This document shows positions 41,633 through 51,853 of a stretch of 64,000 bases of DNA, one piece after another. Each line of letters opens with the position of its first letter. Within the stretch, counting starts at the first letter, position 1. This stretch comes from Nitzschia sp. pyKryTriq1 (taxonomy: Eukaryota > Bacillariophyta > Bacillariophyceae > Bacillariales > Bacillariaceae): the NCBI GenBank assembly GCA_956465555.1, contig OY101116.1, positions 1,240,001-1,304,000 of the forward strand, read 5' to 3'. Position numbers and translations under genes: made by a program. The notes below the pieces were generated by a model. It saw only the letters and a program-made list of their open reading frames with translations. It made no database searches and was not told the DNA's origin.

Positions 41633-44600
41633 TTAGACTTCAGTCAAGTCTTCTTGATCGGTGATTTGATTCATCATGTCAGCAACACTGTATTTGATGT
41701 TGCTAAACATACGACGGAAGTGAACTTCCAGCTGGTCGTACTGGCCGTGGGGCTGCTGCAAGTTATTGTGAGCGATCTGGCAAATGTGACCTAGGGTGAC
41801 AATGCGGTTTTTCAATTCGTTGCGACGTTCGGTGCTCTGATCGTCGCGGAAACCCTTCTGCTTGGAGACAAGCATCTCGTAAACACCCTTGTCCAATGGC
41901 GGACCGTACCCGCCTTCTTCGGAGGAAGGTGGCATTGCAAGTTGCATCAAGGCTTTTTGCTCCTCGGGGATATCGAGAGCATCGATGGCTTCTTTCTGCT
42001 TACGGAGTATCGCTTCCGTCTCCACCCACAAAGACACGGCGTCTTCGTTCTGCTTTCCATCTTCGGCGGACTGGATTCGGAGCAATTGCTGGAGGCTCTC
42101 TTCGCCTTCGAGCGGTGCACGACGATCAATAACGTGGATCAAAACTGAGAGGAACTCGTTTTGAGTCGAATCGCTTTCCTTGAACTGCTTGCTCTTTTGG
42201 TAGCAGAAACGCAAGTACAGTTGTTCGAGGAGAGCACAAAGGTTGATGGCAATGGGCATGTACTCGTGCATTTCCCACACCATAGTCAACACGTTGTGGT
42301 CCATGGCGAGTGTCAAGTCGTCGTGAACATATCCGAGGCTCTTGATGACTTTCTGCGACATCTCCAGATAATCATCCGATGTCTTGCCTTGGCAGAAATC
42401 ACCCAAGGACGTGTTGGACATCCACTCCATTTGCTCTTCTGTCACAGTGGGAAAACAATTTTGCGAGCGTTGGATCTTTCGAATTGCATTTGCAAAAGCA
42501 GGGTTCTCGTTGTTGTCATGAACGAATTTCCTTGTGTCATCGGGGTCATTGGAAGCGGCGAGAGCCTGTTGAAGTGCCATGATGGGGTAGCGGGGTTCTT
42601 TTCCATCTACGTGGCTAATTTGACCAAGCATAAGGTTTTCAATGTAAGGCCACTCCATTCCCAAGTAGATGATGTTTCCTTGCACATCCATACCACGTCG
42701 ACCAGCACGGCCCTGCATCTGCTGGGCAATGAGAGGAGTGAGATCATCTCCCATATCACCGCAGAAGATGCACGAACGGAAAGGCATGTTGACTCCATAA
42801 GCCAGGGCAGAGTCGGAAAATACAACCGCAAGGCGTCCCTGTTGAGCCAACATCTGCACCTGACGACGGTAGCATGAAAATCCGACCTCGTTTGTGTAGA
42901 TGGCAATACCACGACGGAGGCCGCGGATGAGGGCATGGTTGATATCAACTTTTTCTCCGGACTTCTTCATATCCGCGATGATATCTTCAACTTCACTAAA
43001 GTTCAACCGCTTTCCGGCCGCGGACAGGACAAACTTGTCATGGGGACGGGTCGTGTCCTCATTGACCATGGACTCGTCCACAAATCCAGACTTGGCGTCC
43101 TCCTCGGCTTCGGCTTGGTTCTCGCGGCTAGCTTTTCCGGCAGCAACCTTTCTCATTTGGGCCTTCTCGCGGGCGACCTTAATCAACTCCTTCCTGTACT
43201 CCGGGAACTCGGCTACTTGTTCGCTCTCAAGACGTTCAAGGACCTTCTTGAACATATCAAAAGCTCCGTAAGTATTGAGCTGGAAGGCAACAGCAGGCAA
43301 GAGGTCGCCTTCCTTGAGTTGCATGACAACATCAAAGAGTTCATCGCTGACGTCCGTCTTCTTTTCGAGAGGAGGTGGCTCCTGGGCCACACGAAGTTTT
43401 TCGTAGAGGTCGGGGTGAGACTTGCTGAGCACTGCCAAGCGAGCCTTCAGGCGGGTTTCATATTCCTTCGTTTGATTTAGCGTAATGCGCTTGCTTTCGT
43501 CCACATACTGATTAAAGAAATTGTCCGGATCGTCTAGTTCTTCCAGTGCAGTGCCTGGGAACATAGCCTTCAAACGTTTCCATAACGTCATCATATCGGA
43601 AGGGGTCATTGAAAGCGCATTCACCAACTCGGGTTGTTTTTCGAGACGTTCCGATGTCATCGCAGCAACCGGGTGCAGCTTGACAAGTTTGGCCTTCTTC
43701 TTTCCTTCCTTTCCTTCCGCGTGGGTGACAACGTAACGCTGAAGATTGATGAAACGGGCATAGTGTTCCTTGAGAATAACATCTTCATCTTCCTCCGGTT
43801 CGTCTACCACGGTAGCTTTGAGGTGCATGTTTAACACCTGCGCAAACCAATCCTTCAACTGAACAGCGTTTCCGATGGTGGCACTCAACGCAAGGACGGG
43901 ACAGTTGCAACATTTGATCAATCGTTGAAGAGCGTCTCCCTCAGGCCCATTCAACGTGTGGACTTCGTCCAGCACAAGATAGTCAAACATTTGGAATCCA
44001 CCATCAAGGATCATGAACTCGCGTTCTCCTTTGGTCATTTCGTCACCTGCGATACCACGAACCTTACTGAGACTACGCTCCAAAGCAAGGGGGGTTCCGA
44101 TGTACACCTGAGCATCGCCGGTGACTTCCTGGAAAGTAATCTGTTCAGTGCAAACAGTCACGTTGCCCTTGAAGAACTGGTAGTAGGTGGATGCAACTTG
44201 CCACACCAACACCTCACTTGGTAAAACGAAAAGAACTGTGCCCTTAGCATTCTTACAAGTGTAAGTACTGAGAAGAGTCTTTCCAGAGGAAGTAGGAGCG
44301 CAAACAACAGCAGACTCGCGATTGTCAATCGCTTGGAGAATGTCGCACTGCCAATCTTCCAATTTAAACTTGCGATTGTATCGACTTAGGGGAGGAAGAC
44401 GATCAGCCATTTCAGTCAGCTGGAACGAAATCAAGTTGTCCTTTCCTGCCATGAGTTTACGGGCATACTTGAGGGAGTCCTTGTAGGAGCCGCGGCTGTC
44501 GCCTCCTTCCTTGTAAAGGCTCTTCAGGGTCTGTGCCTCGGGGGAGAGAACGACTTTCTCGCCCTTAGGTTCTTCCTTTTCGTCCTTCTTCTTGTCTTTC

Positions 44601-45729
44601 TTATCCTTCTTTGAATCCTTTGAATCCTTCTTCTTGTCTTTCTTATCTTTCTTGTCGTCCTTCTTATCTTCTTTTTTGGCGGCTTTTTCCAGAGCCACCT
44701 CAGCATCTGCCCTCTTGAAAGAGGACATTTCCTCCAACGCCCAAAGGATATCCATAACTTCGGCCTCAGTCGCATGCACAGCGCCTTGTCTAAGATCGCA
44801 AGCGCATAGGTGAAGCATCTTGATCATACGATGGATTTTACCGCTGTTGGTGTCGCATGAAGTATCCTGAAGAGACTTGAGCGTACGAAGATTGGAGAGC
44901 TTTTCCAAGTCACGAGTGAGGTCTTTCTTGAGCTTCTCGACGGCATTTGATTCTTTGATGGAATCAGCAGCCGACTTCTTCTTGTCACCACCCTTCTTTC
45001 CACCTCCACTTTTGCCTTTCTTGGCCCCCTTGTTGGCAGCAGCTTCTTCGTTGTCTTCCCTCTCCGAAAGAAGTCGGCGGCGCTCCTTTTCCTCTTCCCA
45101 TTTGGCACCAGGGTCAAAAATAGAACCACTAGGAGGTGCCATGTCGCGGAGGATGAGAGGAATGGAAGAGCGCTGCTTGATGGTGATGATCTTCTTTCTG
45201 GATTCTCGGTCAAAAGTCTAAAGCAGCAGCAAGTGGCGGAATCGGAAATTCGATGAGAAATGATACAGATGTAGCATGGTAGGAATTCCTCGTGGAATCC
45301 TACGTGACATCTTGGTGGCCACATTTCCAAGATTGGGTCCAGTGACTCGTTCGCATCCACAGGATGGAGTAGGCTCCTGTTTTATCATCTAACGAAGTTT
45401 TTACATACCTTGTCGATACCATCTCTGTACATCAACGCAGACTTGTCTACCCAGTAAACATCGAAGGTACGGAGCTTGAACACGAGATCCATGTCCGACT
45501 CCGGAGCGGCCGCAGCCGCGGTGGAGGTGGTCACTGGGGTGTTGCTTGGGGGAGCATTGTTAGCACCGGCGGCGTTCGCCTGCTGAGGGGCAGGAACGAA
45601 AGACATGCACTTGAGAGAGCTACTGTTTTCTTTCTTGTCGCTAAAGAGGCGAGCAACACAAACACAAGCAAAGTGTTGGTTTTGTGGATTTGTGGCGGTG
45701 ATGCAACGGCGGCAGCTGGGCTTCACCAT
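41633..45729 (-). CDS. DDX60/SKI2-like DExH-box RNA helicase
   Basis: Exon 1 is 45729-45409 and exon 2 is 45217-41633 (191-base intron, phase 0), giving 1301 aa. A reading frame starting at 45142 alone would miss the first 132 residues, including FKLRTFDVYWVDKSALMYRDGIDK across the junction. Helicase motifs are APTSSGKT (I), LDEVHTLNG (II, DEVH), LALSATIGN (III), and GVNMPFRSCIF and QMQGRAGRRG (V-VI). The region between (LHPVAAMTSERLEKQPELVNALSMTPSDMMTLWKRL) and the C-terminal helices resemble human DDX60 and kin rather than Mtr4. A Lys/Asp-rich tract (KKEDKKDDKKDKKDKK) lies before the core. The N-terminus has a Cys/His cluster (CRRC..HFACVCV). RNA surveillance role inferred. Confidence 0.82.
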
Positions 45730-45923
45730 GGCCGCGGGCGCGTGGAGTGAAAAGCGTGAGAGAGAACAGCACGGGCACCGGGCACAACATGAGGCAGAGA
45801 GAGCGCTTGAGCCGATTGCTGATGCCGACCGGGCGATGTACAGACTAGATACCACTACTGACAGTACAGTACCGTAACGGTATACCTACGGTAGTACAAT
45901 TATAGTACAGTACAGTACGGTGC

Positions 45924-45945
45924 AGTACAGTACAAGTACTGTACT
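45924..45945. repeat. GTAC-rich hairpin
   Basis: AGTACAGTAC (45924-45933), loop AA, GTACTGTACT (45936-45945): ten perfect base pairs, embedded in a longer GTAC array (45896-45975). Confidence 0.8.
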
Positions 45946-46050
45946 CTACTGTACTGTACTCTACGAGTACCAGATGCTTGGTACGGTACACTACAGTACA
46001 GGTATGACACAGTTACAGGAGCATCTGTTTCGAGACAGAACTAGTTTCTT

Positions 46051-46076
46051 GTCAGTCAGGCCTCCGCCTGACTGAC
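46051..46076. repeat. Perfect 11-base-arm hairpin
   Basis: GTCAGTCAGGC (46051-46061), loop CTCC, GCCTGACTGAC (46066-46076). It lies 99 bases before the PPR open frame. A T run does not follow on either side, so a terminator is not indicated. It could act as a protein site or leader-RNA structure. Confidence 0.75.
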
Positions 46077-46174
46077 GGATGGCAAGACGATGACTTGGCC
46101 CGGTGAAGAATGATTCGGCAGTTTTAAAATACCTCGTACGTCGGTGACGTACATATGTATTCGTAGAGATAGTA

Positions 46175-48877
46175 ATGTCATTACATCTAAAAGCGTTGAT
46201 AAAGTCAGGTAAAATCGAACTGAATGGAACCGATTGTATAATTTTCTGGCGCTCGGGTTTTGTAGAAGCGGTTCGAAGGACTAGACGCTTGACGTCAGAC
46301 GTCCCAGATGCCATGCCCCTGAACCTTTCGCTACTTTTTCGACGCCTACGTGTATTACCTCGTCGGAATGTTCGAGGCTTTGGATCGTCCTCGCATGCGG
46401 TTGCTCGTCGCAACGTCAGTCCGAACGTCCATTATGCAGATAACCTCTCGCCCTCATCAGGTGGCCGTCCTAGCCTGTTTTTAAAATCCCACTTCTCGAC
46501 TGGGACGGATATAAAGGATCTTATCCTGCAGGCGCCTGTTGGTTGGCTTGATGATAATGTTGGGTGGACGAATGTGATTCCTGTTGTTCGCGACTGCTTC
46601 GTCCGTCATGACGTTCGAGACCCAACTTATATGTTTGAGTTGCTGGGCCGTCTTGTAGAAGAGTTGGATCATACACCTGAAGAAGCCAAAGCTGGCCTGT
46701 CACAACACGATCTTCACTCTCTACTGAATGCTGCTACGTATCATTGGCGCAATAGCTATGTCGAGTCACTGGAAAAGTCAGCACATCCCATCCAACCTTC
46801 GAATTTGGTCCAGAAAATTAGAGCTTGGAATAGCCGGTACGATTTGCAAGTTGACACGGCTATCTACACCATGGTACTCGAGGCTGCTGCGAGCAACGCC
46901 GTGGATCCCCAGGAGGGTGTGCAATTCGCTGAGTCGCTGTTGGAATGGATGGTTCAGGAGGCTCAGGAAAATCAGCACTTCCTAGTACAGCCTTCGAACA
47001 TTTCTATTGCGGTTGTCATGAACGCTTGGGTAGCCAGCGGGCGTGACGAAGCGTGTGAACGAGTCGAGGCTTGGCTGGATCGCCTCCATTCCCTTCACGA
47101 GGAAGGATGGCTCCATCTTAAACCAAACGTGGTGGTTTACAACATCTTTCTCCATGCCTTAGCGCTGGAAAAGAATGTCAAGCGTGCAGAACAGGTTCTC
47201 CAATCCATGCTGCAAGGGAGCATCCCTGTCGATCCGGATCACATATCATTTTCAACGGTGCTCCTAGCCTATACCAATCAGGAAACGTTGGAGGCAATGA
47301 TTCCTGCGGAGACACTACTGAATCAAATGCTAGAGCTCTTTGAGTCAGGTATGGACTCGGCCAAGCCAAATGTGGTTTCATTTACCACGGTGATGAATGG
47401 CTTTGCACAACTGGGGCAAGCTCAGGCAGCAGAAAGGCTGCTTCATAAGTTGAGTCGACTGCACGAAGAGACGTTTGATCCCGATTGGGAGCCAGATGCT
47501 GCAGCTTTCAACACCGTCATGACTGCGTGGTCGGTGGCGGGTCAACCCGACCGTGCCAATGATATGCTACAGCAGGTCATAGAACATGCCACCGTGAAAG
47601 CCAACGATCGATCTTTTCACGCCGTCCTCTCAGGTTGGGCCAAAGCTGGAAATCCCGAGCAAGCGGAAGCATTACTTCACCAAATGCATCAATTGTATGC
47701 TACTGGTGTGCACGAAAGTCCTCCGACAGTAGTGACTTATAACATTGTTCTAGATAGTTGGGCAAAATCACGGAGACGGGACGCTTGGCAACGAGCCTGT
47801 GATATCCTTCGTCATATGGAAGAGCTGCACGCCGTTGGGCACGAGGATATCAAACCCAACGTTCGCACGTGGAACACAATTTTTAATTGTTTCAGGTACT
47901 CTGGACCTGGCGAATTTCATCACGCATTCAAACTCTTGGATGAATTCTTCGTGGCTGCCAACGAAGGCAGAGTGGAGGGCGGTCCAAACTTGCGTACTTG
48001 GAATACAATATTGGCAGGGTGTGTCGGTAACACTAAAGACGACTACCGAGTAGGTCAAATCTGGAAATCAATGGAGAAGTACAATTGCAAGCCAAACATT
48101 ATCACGTACAACACGACTTTTTCCTGCTATGCTAAATATGGTGCGGTTCGCAGCAAGAAGTTCCTTGATGGCTTTGAGGAGTTTTTGGCCGCTATGCAGA
48201 AAGATGAGAAGCTGGTACCGACGAGGGCGACATATCTTGCACTTATTGATGCTTGGACGGCCTTTGGTCTCGTTGAAAACGCCGAAAGCGTGCTCAGTAA
48301 GCTCTGTGAGGCATGCTCTACTTCTGATAACTTGCGCGCAGACCTTGAGCCTTTCCATCGCGTTCTTTTGGCTTGGTCAGAATGTAGAAAACCTCGTCGC
48401 GTCGAATCCCTTGTACTTCTGATGGAAGAGTTGCATGTGCGCGATAGGTTTGAAGAACTGAAGCCGGGGGTTGAAACATACAACATACTTCTTCACGCGT
48501 GGGCTCGTTCAAACGAAAGACAAGCAGGCGAGCGAGCAAATCTTATCCTTCGCGAGATGGGTGCGAGGGGCGTAGCTGCCAATCTGGTGTCATACAATTG
48601 CGCTTTGAATGCCTGGGCAAATAGCGGTGACGTCATGGCTTGCTCAAACATCGAAAGCTTGATTCTTGAGATGATTCTAATAGGGAAACCGGAACTCGCT
48701 CCGAATGACGTCTCGTACAATACATGGATGAAAGCAATCCTACGTGGCGATGAAGCAAGCAAAGCGCGCAGAATCAAAGAGTTACTCAAGACCATGAAAA
48801 TTCACAACTTCGAACCTAGCGATTATATCCTCAACGCAGTGCAGAATCCGACTGGGGGGAGCAAGGGCTCCACATGA
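46175..48877 (+). CDS. Pentatricopeptide-repeat (PPR) protein, organelle-directed
   Basis: A single exon encodes 900 aa from 46175, or 854 aa from the ATG at 46313. The later start gives a better organelle presequence (MPLNLSLLFRRLRVLPRRNVRGF) and is preferred. At least ten PPR motifs follow, such as PNVVVYNIFLHALALEKNVKRAEQVL, PNVVSFTTVMNGFAQLGQAQAAERLL, PTVVTYNIVLDSWAKS, PNIITYNTTFSCYAKYG and GVETYNILLHAWARS. Two are TWNTI-type (PNVRTWNTIFNCF, PNLRTWNTILAGC). No E, DYW or SMR domain is visible at the C-terminus. PPR proteins bind organelle RNA and direct processing, stability or translation. The stop lies 16 bases from the convergent neighbour's stop. Confidence 0.92.
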   Translation: MSLHLKALIKSGKIELNGTDCIIFWRSGFVEAVRRTRRLTSDVPDAMPLNLSLLFRRLRVLPRRNVRGFGSSSHAVARRNVSPNVHYADNLSPSSGGRPSLFLKSHFSTGTDIKDLILQAPVGWLDDNVGWTNVIPVVRDCFVRHDVRDPTYMFELLGRLVEELDHTPEEAKAGLSQHDLHSLLNAATYHWRNSYVESLEKSAHPIQPSNLVQKIRAWNSRYDLQVDTAIYTMVLEAAASNAVDPQEGVQFAESLLEWMVQEAQENQHFLVQPSNISIAVVMNAWVASGRDEACERVEAWLDRLHSLHEEGWLHLKPNVVVYNIFLHALALEKNVKRAEQVLQSMLQGSIPVDPDHISFSTVLLAYTNQETLEAMIPAETLLNQMLELFESGMDSAKPNVVSFTTVMNGFAQLGQAQAAERLLHKLSRLHEETFDPDWEPDAAAFNTVMTAWSVAGQPDRANDMLQQVIEHATVKANDRSFHAVLSGWAKAGNPEQAEALLHQMHQLYATGVHESPPTVVTYNIVLDSWAKSRRRDAWQRACDILRHMEELHAVGHEDIKPNVRTWNTIFNCFRYSGPGEFHHAFKLLDEFFVAANEGRVEGGPNLRTWNTILAGCVGNTKDDYRVGQIWKSMEKYNCKPNIITYNTTFSCYAKYGAVRSKKFLDGFEEFLAAMQKDEKLVPTRATYLALIDAWTAFGLVENAESVLSKLCEACSTSDNLRADLEPFHRVLLAWSECRKPRRVESLVLLMEELHVRDRFEELKPGVETYNILLHAWARSNERQAGERANLILREMGARGVAANLVSYNCALNAWANSGDVMACSNIESLILEMILIGKPELAPNDVSYNTWMKAILRGDEASKARRIKELLKTMKIHNFEPSDYILNAVQNPTGGSKGST

Positions 48878-48893
48878 CTTCAGCCATATATCG

Positions 48894-49442
48894 CTAGTCA
48901 TTCAAGTAATGATACTTTGCAGCCGAGGAATTCTCCATCCAGGAAAATGAACCTTCTTTGGGCTCGTCGTTTTCGTCAGTCCAATCGCTTTCGTTGAGCA
49001 GCGATGATCCTACCACCGGGTCGTTTCTCAATGAAGCGCCCGCCCTCCCACCGACCACACTTTGCAGCTCGATGTCTTCTTTTTCTGTGCAACCCCCTTT
49101 CTGTGTCACGTTGCTTTCGAGGATGATTTCAGATGGAATGGTTTCATCATTTACGGTATCTTGACTGCAGCAGAGCTGTTTGTTTCGGTGAAGGGCCCAC
49201 ATGACGGCACTCGCTGATATGAGGGGTAGTAGAAAACCGAACAGAAAGGGTGGGACATCGTCACTGCCAGTGTCAGGAGCTAATGTGCTCGTGTAAAGAA
49301 CGGTTGGATGTTCTGTTTCAGACGACCGATATTTCATTTGACGTATTACCAATCTGGAGGCCTCTAATGAAGACACTGGAACCACGATGGCGCCCAACAA
49401 GAGCAAGGTGGGCATCCTTGAGATAGCCGCTGCTGTGATCAT
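48894..49442 (-). CDS. Small single-pass membrane protein of unknown function
   Basis: 182 aa from ATG 49442; ATG 49415 is the alternative. A signal peptide (MPTLLLLGAIVVPVSSLEA) is followed by a short lumenal part, one TM (FLFGFLLPLISASAVMWAL, about 88-106) and an acidic, Ser-rich cytosolic tail (ENDEPKEGSFSWMENSS). It has a type I topology and no domain I recognise. Evidence is the clean signal/TM layout and tight convergence with the PPR gene. Confidence 0.6.
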   Translation of the reverse strand: MITAAAISRMPTLLLLGAIVVPVSSLEASRLVIRQMKYRSSETEHPTVLYTSTLAPDTGSDDVPPFLFGFLLPLISASAVMWALHRNKQLCCSQDTVNDETIPSEIILESNVTQKGGCTEKEDIELQSVVGGRAGASLRNDPVVGSSLLNESDWTDENDEPKEGSFSWMENSSAAKYHYLND

Positions 49443-50399
49443 CGTGGAAGGTTGAATTTCTTGATCAAGTGTATTCCTTGAACGATGATTACTTTAGCAA
49501 GAGGTGGAGGTGAGAGATGGATATTATGTGTGGTCTCTCATCGACCGATACTCGTAAAGATGAACCGACCGTTCGGCAATACTTTAGGTGAAGTATCGCG
49601 ATCTCATCAAATTTCAGGAATTCGACCTACATGTATTGTCTGTACGGCGAAAAAGAACTACAGAGAAGGCATCTCGATCATCCGTTTCTCGTTTCATAGA
49701 GGTTTTTTAGACAACGAAACTATCACCCTCTTGAGCTAAGGAAAATGACGAACTTGTGAGTCAGTCAGTTGGTAGATACTGGTACCGGATCCCTGAGACA
49801 ACCACCGTCACGAGTAGTCTGTTGCTCTTTTTGTCTCTATTCTGTCGTGCTAGCTATCCGGGTCTAGCTTTGTAGAGTACTCAACTCCTTCTAGACCTAC
49901 TAGAGAGAGAGAAGGACGAGATCCTTCTACAAGTACCTGCAATTAAAGGTGCCATTATTTGTTCTCTTTAGCTTTACAGCACTCGTAGTCGTCACTGTCC
50001 TGTACGAGTATATTGAAATATGCAGCCTGTCGAGCATCTTGAATCTTGAATCATCATCATCGCGCGCTTCACTCTTCACACACTCGTGCAACAGACAGAC
50101 GGACGGACGGACAGTAGTACCTTCTACGAGTACAGTACCTGTACCTGGTACTCTACCGGTACCGACGAGCACAGTACCAGGTACCAGTACAGTACACGTA
50201 CCTGGTACCTTGCGAGTACTGGTGCGAATGACCGTTTCTCGAGTTTCTCGATGACTTGAAAAAGCAACGAACACAAACAATAACCTTTTTCTTCCGCAGA
50301 CTTTTGGTGGACCATTACTACCTGTACTCCCGGTATTTAGTAGCAGTAACCGCGTCTTCAATATCATATTATATTCTCATGATGACCTGCTGACTATCG
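49443..50399. other. Divergent spacer with GTAC palindrome block
   Basis: It lies between the small membrane protein and the nucleotide-sugar transporter. GTACCGG and CTAGACCTACTAGAGAGAG are at 49780-49910. A dense self-complementary array (GTACCTGTACCTGGTAC, CCGGTACCG, CAGTACCAGGTACCAG) occupies 50117-50221, preceded by a (GGAC) run (ACGGACGGACGGAC). No gene is seen. Confidence 0.55.
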
Positions 50400-51788
50400 A
50401 TGAAGAGCCGTAACTTGATGTTTTGTGTCCTTATAGGACTCAGCATTTTTGTTTCCCTGAAACAATCAAGCCTACACTTCTCGTTGAAATCTTTCGTGGC
50501 GGTGACATCGACAAATGATGAACGCGACACAGTTGGTTTAGCCTCAGGTTCAACAATTTCCTCCAATGAAGCAGCTACATTTTTGAAGATACGACCCTCC
50601 TTCAAGCTTCAAGAGTACATATTTTTCATTCTCTTAGTCTTACAGACAGGTTGCCAGCCACTTCTGATCAAACTATGCATGCCGACTACCATTGTTCGGA
50701 CAACGGCCATCCTGGGCCAGGAAGGCATCAAATTTATGGTTAGCATCCTGTTCTTAGCATCGAGTGGAACTTGGCGAGAATTACTCGGTGACTGGAGTAT
50801 TTCGGATTCTATTTTAGCCGCGGGTATCCCTTCAGGCCTTTTTGTGATTCAGAACTACTGCAACCTAATGGCAAATCAAGTGCTACCACCTGTGACGTTT
50901 GTGGTGCTGAATCAAACGAAGACGCTCTCGACTGCATGGTGCTGTTTCGTAATCATGGGCCAAAAACAGTCACTGGCTCAAGTAGCGGCTTTAGTCTTGC
51001 TTGTGGTTTCGATCTTGATTGTTCAAAAGATAATACCATTGGGTCGACCGCGAGATAAGACGTCAGCAACCACCGATTCTGATCACGATCGGCGATGGGA
51101 ACACATAAAGAATGAATCTGATTCCAAGTTGCGAAAAGAAGGAGAAATTGAAAGTGCAAGACTCATTGACGGCATGGAAGAAAGTTCACAGGTTTTGGAG
51201 AGAACCATTCAACAGCAAGCTGACTATGAAGAAGCTGGGAGACAATTGACCATGGGTGTGATACCAGCTCTTTGTGCGAGCTTTCTCAGCGGCCTCGGTA
51301 AGTGAGCAGGATATTTTTACCGGTTGCATTTTCGATCCCAAACAAGTGCTCAAAATAGTTTTCAATCTTGTACAATAAATACGACAGCCGGGACCTTCTC
51401 GCAAAGAACGCTTCAGACTCACCAGAGGAACCCTCACGTTTTCAATATGGAATTGGCGTCTTTCTCGGCGACTTTTCTCTTCGCAAGCTTGGCAGCTGGT
51501 TCACCTGATTGCCAGAAGATCAAACACGATGGATTGCAACAGGGGTGGACATTGAAGACATGGGTTCCGATAGTTTCAAACGGGTTTGGGGGAATATTGG
51601 TTGGCCTGGTAACCAAGTACCAGGGTGCTGTGGTCAAAAGCTTCGCTATGATTTTTGGTATGGTGATTTCTGGCGTTCTCCAGCAGATGATATTGAGCAA
51701 GGAAGGAGGAGGTGTAACGAGGGAACAGCAGGCCGGTGCTATATTTGGCGCAATTAGTCTTTATCTGCACGCCAGCTATCCTCCTTAG
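50400..51788 (+). CDS. Nucleotide-sugar transporter (SLC35A-like)
   Basis: Exon 1 is 50400-51297 and exon 2 is 51388-51788 (90-base intron, phase 1), giving 432 aa. About ten TM segments are predicted. Family marks are LQTGCQPLLIKLC in TM1, PSGLFVIQNYCNLMANQVLPPVTFVVLNQTKTLSTAWCC (the YxxxN..L.Y and Q.K motifs typical of UDP-galactose/CMP-sialic-acid transporters), GLAGTFSQRTLQ after the splice, and GFGGILVGLVTKYQGAVVKSFA near the end (GGLxxxxVxKYxxxxxKxF motif). The central loop (about 215-285) is acidic and longer than usual. The protein moves UDP- or CMP-sugars into the Golgi/ER in exchange for nucleoside monophosphate. Confidence 0.88.
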
Positions 51789-51853
51789 AGCACACACACA
51801 ACAACATCATTCGAAAAAGCGACCAAGGGTGAACGAAACTAACGCTCGGTCGC

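Larger units (their letters stand above)
45730..46174. other. Divergent spacer with dense GTAC palindromes
   Basis: About 45868-46010 is almost wholly made of GTAC words (CAGTACAGTAC, GTACTGTACTCTACTG). A perfect 10-base-arm hairpin is at 45924-45945 and a clean 11-base-arm hairpin at 46051-46076. It separates the leftward helicase and rightward PPR genes. No gene is seen. Confidence 0.6.
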
